Part shown: positions 1-7,498 of the stretch, in pieces
Layout: each line of letters begins with the position of its first letter
How positions within the stretch are numbered: the stretch's first letter is position 1
Source of the DNA: Pseudoflavonifractor phocaeensis
Lineage (GTDB): Bacteria; Bacillota; Clostridia; Oscillospirales; Oscillospiraceae
DNA length: 64,000 nucleotides
Direction: 5' to 3'
Assembly: GCF_021531815.1 (NCBI RefSeq)
Contig: NZ_JADYUM010000005.1
Coordinates: 1-64,000 of the forward strand
Position numbers and translations under genes: made by a program
Notes under the pieces: generated by a model
The model's input: the letters and a program-made list of their open reading frames with translations, nothing else
What the model was told of the DNA's origin: nothing
Database searches by the model: none

Positions 1-270
1 CCTGCTGTTGCTCCCGCTCCCGCCCCCGCCGCCGCTCCCGCCGCTGTGGCTGCCGGTGAGACCGCTGTTAACAGCCCCATGCCCGGCAACGTATTTAAGG
101 TAGAGTGCAAGGTTGGCCAGCAGGTCAACGCCGGCGATGTGCTGGTGGTCCTGGAGGCCATGAAGATGGAGATCGAAGTCTCCGCTCCCGTGGCAGGCAC
201 CGTTAAGGCCATTTCTGCTACTGTGGGTGGTACTGTCAATACCGACGATCTGCTGGTCACCCTGGGCTAA
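1..270 (+). CDS. Biotin carboxyl-carrier domain, C-terminal end of a decarboxylase subunit (truncated by window edge)
   Basis: The reading frame is open from base 1 and ends at a TAA at 268-270, so only the last 89 residues of a longer protein are seen. It shows an Ala/Pro-rich flexible linker, then a complete biotinyl domain with the acceptor motif EAMKMEIE. The Lys of that motif is the residue biotin protein ligase modifies. The linker lets the biotin swing between a carboxyltransferase site and a membrane decarboxylase. The next genes encode OadG-like and OadB subunits, so this is most likely the end of a decarboxylase alpha or carrier subunit in a Na+-pumping complex. Its C-terminus is almost the same as that of OadA at 50796-52772. 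Which enzyme (oxaloacetate, methylmalonyl-CoA or glutaconyl-CoA type) cannot be decided from this fragment. Confidence 0.85.
   Translation, partial: PAVAPAPAPAAAPAAVAAGETAVNSPMPGNVFKVECKVGQQVNAGDVLVVLEAMKMEIEVSAPVAGTVKAISATVGGTVNTDDLLVTLG
103..170 (+). repeat. 68-nt identical DNA copy inside a biotinyl-domain coding region (copy 1)
   Basis: Bases 103-170 are identical, as read by eye, to 52605-52672 in oadA about 52 kb away. The flanking codons of the same domain differ at third positions. A third, more diverged copy of the domain lies at about 735-944. This indicates recent duplication or gene conversion among biotinyl domains. Confidence 0.8.
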
Positions 271-284
271 GGGGGTTATGACCA

Positions 285-944
285 ATGCCGAGTATTGAAA
301 AAGCAATCCTGAATCCCTTTGAACCCCTGGGCGTGAGCGAGGCCCTGCTGGTGGCTGTCTGCGGCATGCTGGTCGTCTTCATGATGCTGGCTGCCCTGTG
401 GGCCGTCATCGTGGTCATCTCCAAGGTGGTTGCCACTTTGGAGGGGAAGAAGAAGCCCGCCGCCGCGCCTGCCGCCAAAAAGGCTGCTCCTGCGGCTACT
501 CCCGCTGCCGCTCCCGCCGCTCCCGCTGTGGACGAGGGAGAGATGGTGGCTGTGATGATGGCTGCCATCGCCGAGGAGTCCGGCATGCCCGTCAGTTCCT
601 TCCGCATCACCAATGTGAGTTCCGCCCCCGCCGCTCCGGCTCCTGTGGCTGCGGCACCCGTGGCCGCTCCTGCCCCTGCCGCCGCCCCCGCTCCCGCTCC
701 TGCCGCCGCTCCCGCTGCTGTAGCTGCCGGTGAGACTGCCGTGAACAGCCCCATGCCCGGCAACGTGTTCAAGGTGGAGTGCAAGCCCGGCCAGGCCGTC
801 AAGGCCGGCGACGTGCTGGTGGTGCTGGAGGCCATGAAGATGGAGATCGAGGTCTCCGCACCCGTGGACGGCACTGTCAAGGCCGTGGCCGCCACTGTGG
901 GCAGCACTGTCAATACCGACGACCTGCTGGTCACACTGGGCTGA
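285..944 (+). CDS. OadG-like gamma subunit fused to a biotin carrier domain
   Basis: This 219-residue protein has one N-terminal membrane helix at about 18-45, typical of the OadG/MmdD small subunits that anchor Na+-pumping decarboxylases. A soluble stretch with VAVMMAAIAEESG follows, then a long Ala/Pro linker at about 110-150, then a biotinyl domain with EAMKMEIE near residue 183. In the classical oxaloacetate decarboxylase, gamma and biotin domains are on different chains, so this is a gamma-biotin fusion, or gamma and delta functions joined. It starts 14 nt after the previous stop behind a GGGGG-containing Shine-Dalgarno site and is followed 16 nt later by oadB. The biotin domain is closely related to the one just upstream. 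Confidence 0.85.
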   Translation: MPSIEKAILNPFEPLGVSEALLVAVCGMLVVFMMLAALWAVIVVISKVVATLEGKKKPAAAPAAKKAAPAATPAAAPAAPAVDEGEMVAVMMAAIAEESGMPVSSFRITNVSSAPAAPAPVAAAPVAAPAPAAAPAPAPAAAPAAVAAGETAVNSPMPGNVFKVECKPGQAVKAGDVLVVLEAMKMEIEVSAPVDGTVKAVAATVGSTVNTDDLLVTLG

Positions 945-960
945 TAGGAGGGCGAGAGAT

Positions 961-2157
961 ATGACTTTCTTTACAGATGTTTTAACCGCTATTTTGGGTA
1001 GTTCCGGTTTTGCCAACCTGGACATTAAGACCATCATCATGCTGTTCATTGCCTGTGTCCTGCTGTATATGGGCATTGGCAAGAAGTTCGAGCCCCTGCT
1101 GCTGGTCCCCATCGCTTTTGGTATGCTGCTGGCCAATCTGCCTGTTACCGGACTGTTCAACGCGCCGGTATATGATGCCGCTACTCACAGCGGTACCGTA
1201 GGCTTCATGTGGGTGCTGTACCAGGGCGTCCAGTACGCCATCTACCCCTCCATCATCTTTATGGGTATCGGGGCGATGACTGACTTTGGTCCCCTGCTCG
1301 CCAACCCCATGTCCCTGCTGTTGGGCGCCGCCGCCCAGTTGGGCATTTTCGCAGCCTTCCTGATGGCTCTGTGTATCGGGCCCATCACCAGCGCTATCCC
1401 CTTCCTGCCCACCATTGAGTTTACTCCTGCGGATGCCGCTGCCATCGGTGTAATTGGCGGCGCTGACGGACCGACCGCTATTTTGACAGCCTCTAAGCTG
1501 TCGGTAGAGCTTCTGCCCGCCATCGCCATTGCGGCATACTCCTACATGGCTCTGATCCCCATGATTCAGCCTCCGCTGATGAAGGCGCTGACCTCCAAGG
1601 AGGCCCGCAAGGTGAAGATGAGCCAGCTGCGCACCGTCTCCAAGACGGAGAAGATCATCTTCCCCATCGCCGTGGCGATCTTTGTCATCCTGCTGATTCC
1701 TGATACCGCTCCTCTGATCGGTATGCTCATGCTGGGCAACCTGTTCCGTGAGTGCGGCGTCACCGAGCGTCTGTCTGACACCGCTCAGAACGCTCTGATC
1801 AACATTGTGACCATTCCTCTGGGCCTGTCCGTGGGCTTCAAGGCCACTGCGGAGCAGTTCCTCACTGGTCAGACGCTGTTCATCATCGTCCTGGGCCTGA
1901 CCGCCTTCATGCTGTCCACTGCCGGCGGCCTGATTTTCGGCAATGTGATGTATGTGCTGACCAAGGGCAAGGTCAATCCTCTGATCGGCTCCGCCGGCGT
2001 GTCCGCCGTGCCTATGGCTGCCCGTGTGGCCCAGACCGTCGGCCAGAAGGAGAACCCCTCCAACTTCCTGCTCATGCACGCCATGGGTCCCAACGTGGCC
2101 GGCGTGATCGGCTCCGCTTGTGCGGCGGGCTTCATGATCAAGGTGTTCGGCGGCTGA
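961..2157 (+). CDS. oadB: Sodium-translocating decarboxylase beta subunit
   Basis: The protein is a 398-residue, very hydrophobic membrane protein with about nine membrane segments. It belongs to the OadB/MmdB/GcdB family, which decarboxylates carboxybiotin and moves Na+ out across the cytoplasmic membrane. The motif GGADGPTAIL near residue 165 is the family hallmark around the key Asp of the Na+ path. It follows the gamma-biotin fusion by 16 nt with the ribosome site GGAGGG, and the three genes look like one transcript ended by the hairpin at 2181-2212. The matching alpha subunit is probably encoded at 50796-52772 or by the truncated gene at the left edge. Substrate is not shown by the beta subunit alone. 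Confidence 0.95.
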   Translation: MTFFTDVLTAILGSSGFANLDIKTIIMLFIACVLLYMGIGKKFEPLLLVPIAFGMLLANLPVTGLFNAPVYDAATHSGTVGFMWVLYQGVQYAIYPSIIFMGIGAMTDFGPLLANPMSLLLGAAAQLGIFAAFLMALCIGPITSAIPFLPTIEFTPADAAAIGVIGGADGPTAILTASKLSVELLPAIAIAAYSYMALIPMIQPPLMKALTSKEARKVKMSQLRTVSKTEKIIFPIAVAIFVILLIPDTAPLIGMLMLGNLFRECGVTERLSDTAQNALINIVTIPLGLSVGFKATAEQFLTGQTLFIIVLGLTAFMLSTAGGLIFGNVMYVLTKGKVNPLIGSAGVSAVPMAARVAQTVGQKENPSNFLLMHAMGPNVAGVIGSACAAGFMIKVFGG

Positions 2158-2180
2158 TCTCCGTCTCTGTCTCTGAAAAT

Positions 2181-2212
2181 AAGGCGTGCCGGCCTTGGGC
2201 CGGTACGCCTTA
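2181..2212 (+). terminator. Intrinsic terminator-like hairpin after oadB
   Basis: AAGGCGTGCCGGC pairs with GCCGGTACGCCTT over 13 bp with one G-U pair. Only a weak T-rich tail follows, so termination may be partial. Confidence 0.65.
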
Positions 2213-2285
2213 TTGCCGCCTTGACCGGGCAGAAGTCCCCCTGTCGGTCGGCACCAAAAAAATTCAAAAAATTTGAAATTACCTC

Positions 2286-2314
2286 TTGCTTTTTCCGAAA
2301 GAGCATGCTATACT
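2286..2314 (+). promoter_or_regulatory. Promoter of tRNA-Arg
   Basis: TTGCTT (2286-2291), a 17-nt spacer and TATACT (2309-2314) lie about 37 nt before the mature tRNA end. This is a good SigA-type promoter. Confidence 0.8.
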
Positions 2315-2350
2315 AATCAAGCTGTTAAGAGGAACGCCTCTTTTCGGTAT

Positions 2351-2427
2351 GCGGCTGTAGCTCAGTTGGATAGAGTGACTGGCTACGAACCAGTAGGTCG
2401 GGGGTTCGAATCCCTTCAGCCGTACCA
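2351..2427 (+). tRNA. tRNA-Arg, anticodon ACG
   Basis: A full cloverleaf can be drawn. The anticodon stem ACTGG/CCAGT encloses loop CTACGAA with anticodon ACG, and the T loop is TTCGAAT. The acceptor strands are GCGGCTG and CAGCCGT, with a G1-U72 end pair, and CCA is encoded. ACG is expected to become ICG and read CGU/CGC/CGA arginine codons. A dedicated promoter precedes it and a strong terminator follows at once. Confidence 0.95.
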
Positions 2428-2467
2428 GCTCGTCGCAAGCGAAACAACGCTTGCGACGAGCTTTTTT
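2428..2467 (+). terminator. Intrinsic terminator of tRNA-Arg
   Basis: GCTCGTCGCAAGCG (2428-2441) pairs perfectly with CGCTTGCGACGAGC (2448-2461) and is followed by TTTTTT. Confidence 0.95.
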
Positions 2468-2505
2468 ATTGCACGAATATTTCGATGAGTAGGCAGGCGG
2501 CAAGA

Positions 2506-3357
2506 ATGCGTACTTTAAAAAAGGTATATCTTGAGATCACCAACCTCTGCAATCTGGACTGTTCTTTTTGTGTGGGAACCAAGCGGCCCGGCGGTTTTAT
2601 GACGCCGGACCAGTTCCGCACTCTGACGGAGAAGATCCGGCCCCATACGGAATATCTCTATCTCCACCTGATGGGGGAGCCGCTGCTCCATCCGCAGTTG
2701 GAGGAACTGCTGGACTGCGCCGCGCAGCTGGGCTTCCGGGTGATGATCACCACCAACGGGACCCTGTTGTCCCGGCGAAAAGAGCTGCTCTGTGCCAGTC
2801 CGGCAGTCCACCGGATCAGCATCTCCGTCCACTCCTTTGAGGGCAACCGGGGGGGCTGTCTGGAGGAGTATCTGGACCAGTGTGTTTCCTTTGCCCGGGA
2901 GGTAGCCGGGGCGGGGAAGCGGTGCGTCCTCCGGCTGTGGAATCTGGACGGGGAGCAGACCAGGGGGGAGAACCGGCAGAACCAGATAATCCTGGAACGC
3001 TTGGCTTTGGAGTTTCCCCAGCCCTGGCTCGTCAGGCCACAGGGCACCACCTTGGCGGACCGGATCTATCTGGAGTGGGGGGAACGGTTCGATTGGCCTG
3101 ACCTGAGCGCGGCTGACGGGGGAGACCAAGGCTTCTGCATGGGGTTGCGGGACCAGGTGGGCGTCCTGGTGGATGGAACGGTGGTACCCTGCTGCCTGGA
3201 TCATGAGGGGGACATCCCCCTGGGGAACCTGTACCGTCAGAATCTGGAGGAGATCCTGAACGGTCCCCGGGCCCGGGCCATTTACGAGGGTTTCTCCTGC
3301 CGGAAGGCGGTGGAACCTCTGTGCCGTCGGTGCGGCTATGCCCGGCGCTTCCGGTAA
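2506..3357 (+). CDS. Radical SAM protein with SPASM/twitch-like C-terminus
   Basis: This protein of about 283 residues begins MRTLKKVYLEITNLCN and carries the radical SAM motif CNLDCSFC, which binds the [4Fe-4S] cluster that cleaves S-adenosylmethionine. A GEP-like patch (MGEPLLHP) follows. The C-terminal third has extra cysteines (FCMG, VPCCLD, SCRK, LCRRC) in a SPASM-like arrangement that would hold a further cluster. Such enzymes often modify peptides or act as maturases, but no precursor peptide is seen nearby. An upstream ATG at 2485 is in frame, but 2506 has the better ribosome site (AGGCGG) and matches the usual start of the family. The gene begins just after the tRNA terminator and has no clear promoter of its own. 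Confidence 0.8.
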   Translation: MRTLKKVYLEITNLCNLDCSFCVGTKRPGGFMTPDQFRTLTEKIRPHTEYLYLHLMGEPLLHPQLEELLDCAAQLGFRVMITTNGTLLSRRKELLCASPAVHRISISVHSFEGNRGGCLEEYLDQCVSFAREVAGAGKRCVLRLWNLDGEQTRGENRQNQIILERLALEFPQPWLVRPQGTTLADRIYLEWGERFDWPDLSAADGGDQGFCMGLRDQVGVLVDGTVVPCCLDHEGDIPLGNLYRQNLEEILNGPRARAIYEGFSCRKAVEPLCRRCGYARRFR

Positions 3358-3383
3358 CCGGGGAAGATTTGGAAACATATTCC

Positions 3384-3446
3384 ATAGTTTTTTCCGGGTA
3401 GTCCGAAGAATTTTCTATCGTTTTTTCCGGTTTGAACGGCTACAAT
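3384..3446 (+). promoter_or_regulatory. mgl promoter with two direct repeats (probable activator sites)
   Basis: Two 14-nt direct repeats, ATAGTTTTTTCCGG (3384-3397) and ATCGTTTTTTCCGG (3417-3430), start 33 bp apart, about three helix turns. The second covers the place of the -35 element. A good -10, TACAAT, lies at 3441-3446, but no consensus -35 is present. That layout is typical of promoters needing an AraC-family activator, and a response regulator with an AraC output domain is encoded just downstream of the transporter. The link is inferred. Confidence 0.6.
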
Positions 3447-3511
3447 GATAATCGCCGGGGCCAAGCCCCGGTGAGAAGCAAAGGAAAGCATTTGAATTAG
3501 GAGGAACGATA

Positions 3512-4651
3512 ATGAAGAAGAAACTTGCTCTTGCTCTGGCGGCCGTTATGATGATCGGCCTGTTCGCCGGCTGCGGCGGCAACAAGACCGCCTCTTCCAG
3601 CAACGCTGCCGGGTCCCAGGCCAGCAGCGGCTCCGCCGCTCAGGCTGAGGAGCTGAATGTGGGCGTGTTCTACTACGACTTCTCTGACGTGTACATCTCC
3701 AGTGTCCGTGCCAGCATGGACGAGCAGCTGACCGCCATGGGCGTGAAGTTCACCAACTACGACGCCGCCGGCAGCCAGCCCTCCCAGACCGAGCAGGTCA
3801 ACACCGCCATCACCGGCGGCACTAACCTGCTGATCGTCAACATCGTGGAGACCGCCACCTCCGACCCCGCCAAGGACATTGTGGACGCCGCCAAGGCCGC
3901 CGGCATCCCCGTGATCTTCTTTAACCGCGAGGTCGCTGACAACGACGTCATCAACAGCTATGACAAGTGCGCTTTCGTGGGCACCAACGCCCCCGACGCC
4001 GGCCACATGCAGGGCGAGATGATCGGCAACTACCTGATGGAGCACTATGACGAAGTGGATCTGAACGGCGACGGCGTCATCTCCTACGTCATGTTCAAGG
4101 GCCAGGAGGGCAACGCCGAGGCCGAGGCCCGCACCCAGTACGGCGTTGAGGACGCCGACGCCATCCTGACTGCCGCCGGCAAGCCCGCCCTGTCCTACTA
4201 CGACGCTTCCGCCTCCACCAAGTACCTGGTGGATACCGCCGGCAAGTGGTCCGCTCAGGCCGCCAACGACTACATGGTTTCCCTGCTGGGCTCCTACAAC
4301 GAGGACAACGGCAACATGGTCGAGCTGATCATCTGCAACAACGACGGCATGGCCGAGGGCGCCATTTCCGCCCTCCAGAACGTGGGCTACAACAACGGTG
4401 AAGGCACCACCATCATCCCCGTCTTCGGCGTGGACGCCACCGACTCCGCCAAGGCTCTGATCAAGGCTGGCAACATGACCGGCTCCATTAAGCAGGACGC
4501 CGTGGGTATGGCTACCACCATCATGACTCTGGTCCAGAACGCGAAGGACGGCGCTGAGCTGATGGCCAACACCGGCAGCTTCACCGTGGACGCCGACGTG
4601 GCCAAGATCCGTGTGCCTTACGCCATGTATGACGCAAACACTCAGGACTGA
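3512..4651 (+). CDS. mglB: Galactose/methyl-galactoside ABC transporter substrate-binding lipoprotein
   Basis: The 379-residue protein starts with a lipoprotein signal (lysines, hydrophobic core, LFAGC lipobox with Cys24) and a Ser/Ala-rich linker, so it is anchored outside the membrane. The mature part is a periplasmic-binding-protein type 1 fold like enteric MglB. It keeps the Ca2+-loop-like stretch DLNGDGVISYVMFKG near residues 183-197 and the ICNNDGMAEGAI segment. It should bind D-galactose or D-glucose and deliver it to MglA/MglC encoded directly downstream. The ribosome site AGGAGG lies 8 nt before the ATG. A long hairpin separates it from mglA, which would let the binding protein be made in excess. 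A second, shorter paralog is encoded at 11908-12975. Confidence 0.93.
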   Translation: MKKKLALALAAVMMIGLFAGCGGNKTASSSNAAGSQASSGSAAQAEELNVGVFYYDFSDVYISSVRASMDEQLTAMGVKFTNYDAAGSQPSQTEQVNTAITGGTNLLIVNIVETATSDPAKDIVDAAKAAGIPVIFFNREVADNDVINSYDKCAFVGTNAPDAGHMQGEMIGNYLMEHYDEVDLNGDGVISYVMFKGQEGNAEAEARTQYGVEDADAILTAAGKPALSYYDASASTKYLVDTAGKWSAQAANDYMVSLLGSYNEDNGNMVELIICNNDGMAEGAISALQNVGYNNGEGTTIIPVFGVDATDSAKALIKAGNMTGSIKQDAVGMATTIMTLVQNAKDGAELMANTGSFTVDADVAKIRVPYAMYDANTQD

Positions 4652-4697
4652 GCCTGACAGACAAAGCTGAAAAGGCCCCCTGACATACGAAACAACA

Positions 4698-4733
4698 GTC
4701 AAGCGGGGCTGCCCTGTGGCAGCTCCGCTTGAC
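4698..4733 (+). promoter_or_regulatory. Intercistronic hairpin 1 between mglB and mglA
   Basis: GTCAAGCGGGGCTGCC pairs with GGCAGCTCCGCTTGAC over 16 bp with one G-U pair around a CTGT loop. There is no T-run, so it is more likely an RNA stabiliser or partial terminator that raises MglB over MglA/C. Confidence 0.7.
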
Positions 4734-4740
4734 CCTATGT

Positions 4741-4791
4741 GAAACCTCCGCTTTTGTTTTGCCCGCCGGGCAGCATGAAAGCGGTGGTTTC
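4741..4791 (+). promoter_or_regulatory. Intercistronic hairpin 2 just before the mglA ribosome site
   Basis: GAAACCTCCGCTTT (4741-4754) pairs with AAAGCGGTGGTTTC (4778-4791) with one mismatch, and GCCCGCCGGGC in between folds on itself. It ends about 10 nt before the GAGGAGG of mglA and could modulate its translation. Confidence 0.65.
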
Positions 4792-4813
4792 ACCGAGCGA
4801 GAGGAGGAAGTAT

Positions 4814-6313
4814 ATGGAACAGCCGGCTCTGTTGGAAATGCGCGGCATCAGCAAGGAATTCCCCGGCGTGAAGGCCCTGGACAACGTAAACCTGACGGTC
4901 CGGGCCGGCACCGTCCACGCCCTGATGGGAGAAAACGGCGCGGGCAAGTCCACTTTGATGAAGTGCCTCTTCGGCATCTATAACAAGGATGGCGGCACCA
5001 TCACTCTGGACGGCCAAGAGATCAATTTCAAAAGCTCCAAGGAGGCCCTGGAAAACGGTGTGGCCATGGTGCATCAGGAACTGAATCAGGCCCTGACCCG
5101 TACGGTCAAGGACAATCTGTGGCTGGGCCGCTACCCCAAGGTGGGCGGTTTCATCGTCAGTGAGCGGATCATGGACCAGAAGACCCGTGAGATCTTCGAA
5201 ACGCTGGAGGTCAACGTCAACCCCAAGGCCATCATGTCCACCCTGCCTGTCTCCCAGCGGCAGATGGTGGAGATCGCAAAGGCCGTCAGCTACGACGCCA
5301 AGATCGTGGTATTTGACGAGCCCACCTCCTCCCTCACCGAGGCGGAGGTGGAGCACCTGTTCCGCATCATCAACATGCTGAAGGCCAAGGGCTGCGGCAT
5401 CATCTACATATCCCATAAAATGGAGGAGATCCTCCGCATCAGCGACGACGTGACCATCATGCGGGACGGCCAGTGGGTGGCTACCCGGCCGGCCAGCGAG
5501 CTGACCATGGAGGAGATCATCAAGCTGATGGTGGGCCGGGAGCTGACCAACCGCTTCCCCGAGAAAACCAACGAGCCTGGGGATGTCATCCTGGACGTTC
5601 AGCACATGAGGGGAAAATATACCCGCCTGCAGGAGGCAACCTTCCAGCTCCGCAAGGGCGAGGTACTGGGCATCGCCGGCCTGGATGGTTCCGGCCGTAC
5701 CGAGGTGCTGGAGAACCTCTTTGGCGTCATGACCCGGGGCGGCGGTACCATCACCCTCCATGGCAGGGAGATCCAGAACCGCACCCCCCAGGAGTCCATC
5801 AAGAACGGTTTCGCCCTCCTGACGGAGGAGCGCCGGGCCACCGGTATTTTCGGGATCCGGGACATCCGGGAGAACACGGTGATCTCCAACCTGAAGGATT
5901 ACCTGATTGGCGGGATCTGTCTCAACGACATAAAGATGAAAGAGGACACCGACTGGGCGATCCAGGCCATGCACATCAAGACGCCCAGCCAGAAGACCCA
6001 GATCCGCTCCCTGTCCGGCGGCAACCAGCAGAAGGTCATCATCGGCCGCTGGCTGCTCACCAAGCCGGAGGTCCTGCTGTTGGACGAGCCCACCCGCGGC
6101 ATCGACGTGGGCGCCAAATATGAGATCTATCAGCTGATCAACGACCTGGCCAAGGAGGGCAAGGGCGTGATCATGGTCTCCTCCGAAATGCCGGAGCTGC
6201 TGGGCGTGTGTGACCGGATCCTGGTCATGTCCGGCGGCCAAGTGGCCGGTGAGGTAGACGCCAAAAATACCAGCCAGGAGGAGATCCTCACCCTGGCGGC
6301 CAAGTATGTGTAA
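4814..6313 (+). CDS. mglA: Galactose/methyl-galactoside ABC transporter ATP-binding protein
   Basis: This 499-residue cytoplasmic ATPase has two fused ABC domains, as in MglA/RbsA/XylG. Domain 1 has Walker [10 protein letters not shown] at about 39-47 and Walker B with VVFDEPTSS. Domain 2 has LSGGNQQK and [13 protein letters not shown], while its Walker A is degenerate, which is normal for this family. The start is placed at ATG 4814 because GAGAGGAGGAAG lies 3-12 nt upstream. An in-frame ATG at 4739 falls inside the intercistronic hairpins. It powers import of sugar bound by MglB through MglC, whose gene follows 15 nt later. Confidence 0.95.
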   Translation: MEQPALLEMRGISKEFPGVKALDNVNLTVRAGTVHALMGENGAGKSTLMKCLFGIYNKDGGTITLDGQEINFKSSKEALENGVAMVHQELNQALTRTVKDNLWLGRYPKVGGFIVSERIMDQKTREIFETLEVNVNPKAIMSTLPVSQRQMVEIAKAVSYDAKIVVFDEPTSSLTEAEVEHLFRIINMLKAKGCGIIYISHKMEEILRISDDVTIMRDGQWVATRPASELTMEEIIKLMVGRELTNRFPEKTNEPGDVILDVQHMRGKYTRLQEATFQLRKGEVLGIAGLDGSGRTEVLENLFGVMTRGGGTITLHGREIQNRTPQESIKNGFALLTEERRATGIFGIRDIRENTVISNLKDYLIGGICLNDIKMKEDTDWAIQAMHIKTPSQKTQIRSLSGGNQQKVIIGRWLLTKPEVLLLDEPTRGIDVGAKYEIYQLINDLAKEGKGVIMVSSEMPELLGVCDRILVMSGGQVAGEVDAKNTSQEEILTLAAKYV

Positions 6314-6328
6314 AGAGGAGGAACTTCC

Positions 6329-7387
6329 ATGAGTAATGAATCCAAGGCCCTTGCCGCCAAGTCCAAAAGTCTGGACGCCAAGCAGGTGGGCAATGTTCTG
6401 CTGAACAACGCGCTGATCATCATCATGCTGCTGGTGGCTGCCTATGTGGCGGTTACCCAGCCTTCCTTCCTGAGCCCCCGGTCCCTGGTGAACCTGCTGT
6501 CCCTGACGGCGGCTTACCTGCCTGTGGCCCTGGGCATCGGCGGCTGTATCGTCCTTACCGGCACTGACCTGAGCGCCGGCCGCGCCGTGGGCATCACCGC
6601 CTGCGTCTCCGCCTCCCTGCTCCAGGCCAGCGACGCCGCCAACAAGATGTGGCCCAATATCGGCACTCTCCCCATCCCCGTGGTCATTCTGATCTCTGTG
6701 GGCCTGGGCGCCCTCATCGGCGCCTTCAACGGCTTCTTTGTGGCCAAGTTCAAGCTGCATCCCTTTATCGTCACCCTGGCCACCCAGCTGATCCTGTACA
6801 CCACTCTGCTGCTCTACGTCCAGCAGGGCAACAACAAGGGCATGGCCATCTCCTCCCTGGCCCCCGACTACCGTAACTTCGTGGTGGGCAATCCCCCGCT
6901 GCTCAACTTCGGTAAGATCCAGATCCCCAACTATGTGATCTACGCCCTGCTCCTCACCGCTTTGATGTGGTTCATCTGGAACAAGACCACCTTCGGCAAG
7001 AACATGTTCGCTCTGGGCGCCAATGAGGAGGCGGCCCGGGTGTCCGGCGTCAACGTGCTCAAGACCACCATCATGGTCTTCGCTCTGGCCGGCGCCATGT
7101 ACGGTTGGGCCGGCTTTGTGGAGTCCGCCCGTATTGCCTCCAACACTGCCAACACCGGCGTCAACTATGAGTTGGACGCCATCGCGGCCTGCGTCATCGG
7201 CGGCGTGTCCTTCGTCGGCGGCATCGGTAAGATCAGCGGAATCGTCATCGGCGTGCTGATGCTCCGCCTGATCTTCGTGGCGCTGCCTCTGGTGGGCATG
7301 GACCAGAACCTCCAGTACCTGATCAAGGGCGGCATCATCCTCTTTGCCTGCGCCCTGGATATGCGCAAGTACCTGGTCAAGAAGTAA
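6329..7387 (+). CDS. mglC: Galactose/methyl-galactoside ABC transporter permease
   Basis: A 352-residue polytopic membrane protein of the MglC/RbsC/AraH family. It opens with a short polar Lys-rich cytoplasmic stretch, then 8-10 hydrophobic segments. Family motifs seen include GGCIVLTGTDLSAG near 70, which precedes the membrane loop contacted by the ATPase, and GGVSFVGGIGKISG near 290. It forms the membrane channel of the importer with MglA and MglB. RBS AGAGGAGG precedes the ATG, and the strong terminator at 7410-7445 ends the mglBAC operon. Confidence 0.95.
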   Translation: MSNESKALAAKSKSLDAKQVGNVLLNNALIIIMLLVAAYVAVTQPSFLSPRSLVNLLSLTAAYLPVALGIGGCIVLTGTDLSAGRAVGITACVSASLLQASDAANKMWPNIGTLPIPVVILISVGLGALIGAFNGFFVAKFKLHPFIVTLATQLILYTTLLLYVQQGNNKGMAISSLAPDYRNFVVGNPPLLNFGKIQIPNYVIYALLLTALMWFIWNKTTFGKNMFALGANEEAARVSGVNVLKTTIMVFALAGAMYGWAGFVESARIASNTANTGVNYELDAIAACVIGGVSFVGGIGKISGIVIGVLMLRLIFVALPLVGMDQNLQYLIKGGIILFACALDMRKYLVKK

Positions 7388-7409
7388 GAGAATATAAGGA
7401 ACTGTCTTG

Positions 7410-7445
7410 GGCGTCCGCCCGCCGTCTGGCGGGCGGACGCCTTTT
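7410..7445 (+). terminator. Intrinsic terminator of mglBAC
   Basis: GGCGTCCGCCCGCC pairs perfectly with GGCGGGCGGACGCC over 14 bp around GTCT, followed by TTTT. Confidence 0.95.
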
Positions 7446-7467
7446 CCTATTCAAGCGGGCTAAAATA

Positions 7468-7476
7468 TGTTATACT
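7468..7476 (+). promoter_or_regulatory. Extended -10 promoter of the galactose two-component operon
   Basis: TGTTATACT (TGn plus TATACT) ends 22 nt before the TTG start at 7499. The -35 position holds only TATTCA, so the extended -10 probably carries recognition. Confidence 0.65.
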
Positions 7477-7498
7477 GAAAGGCAAAGGAGGGATCACC

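Noticed and set aside
4739-4813. N-terminal extension of mglA
   Set aside because: It lies in two hairpins, lacks a ribosome site and adds no family residues. ATG 4814 has GAGGAGG.
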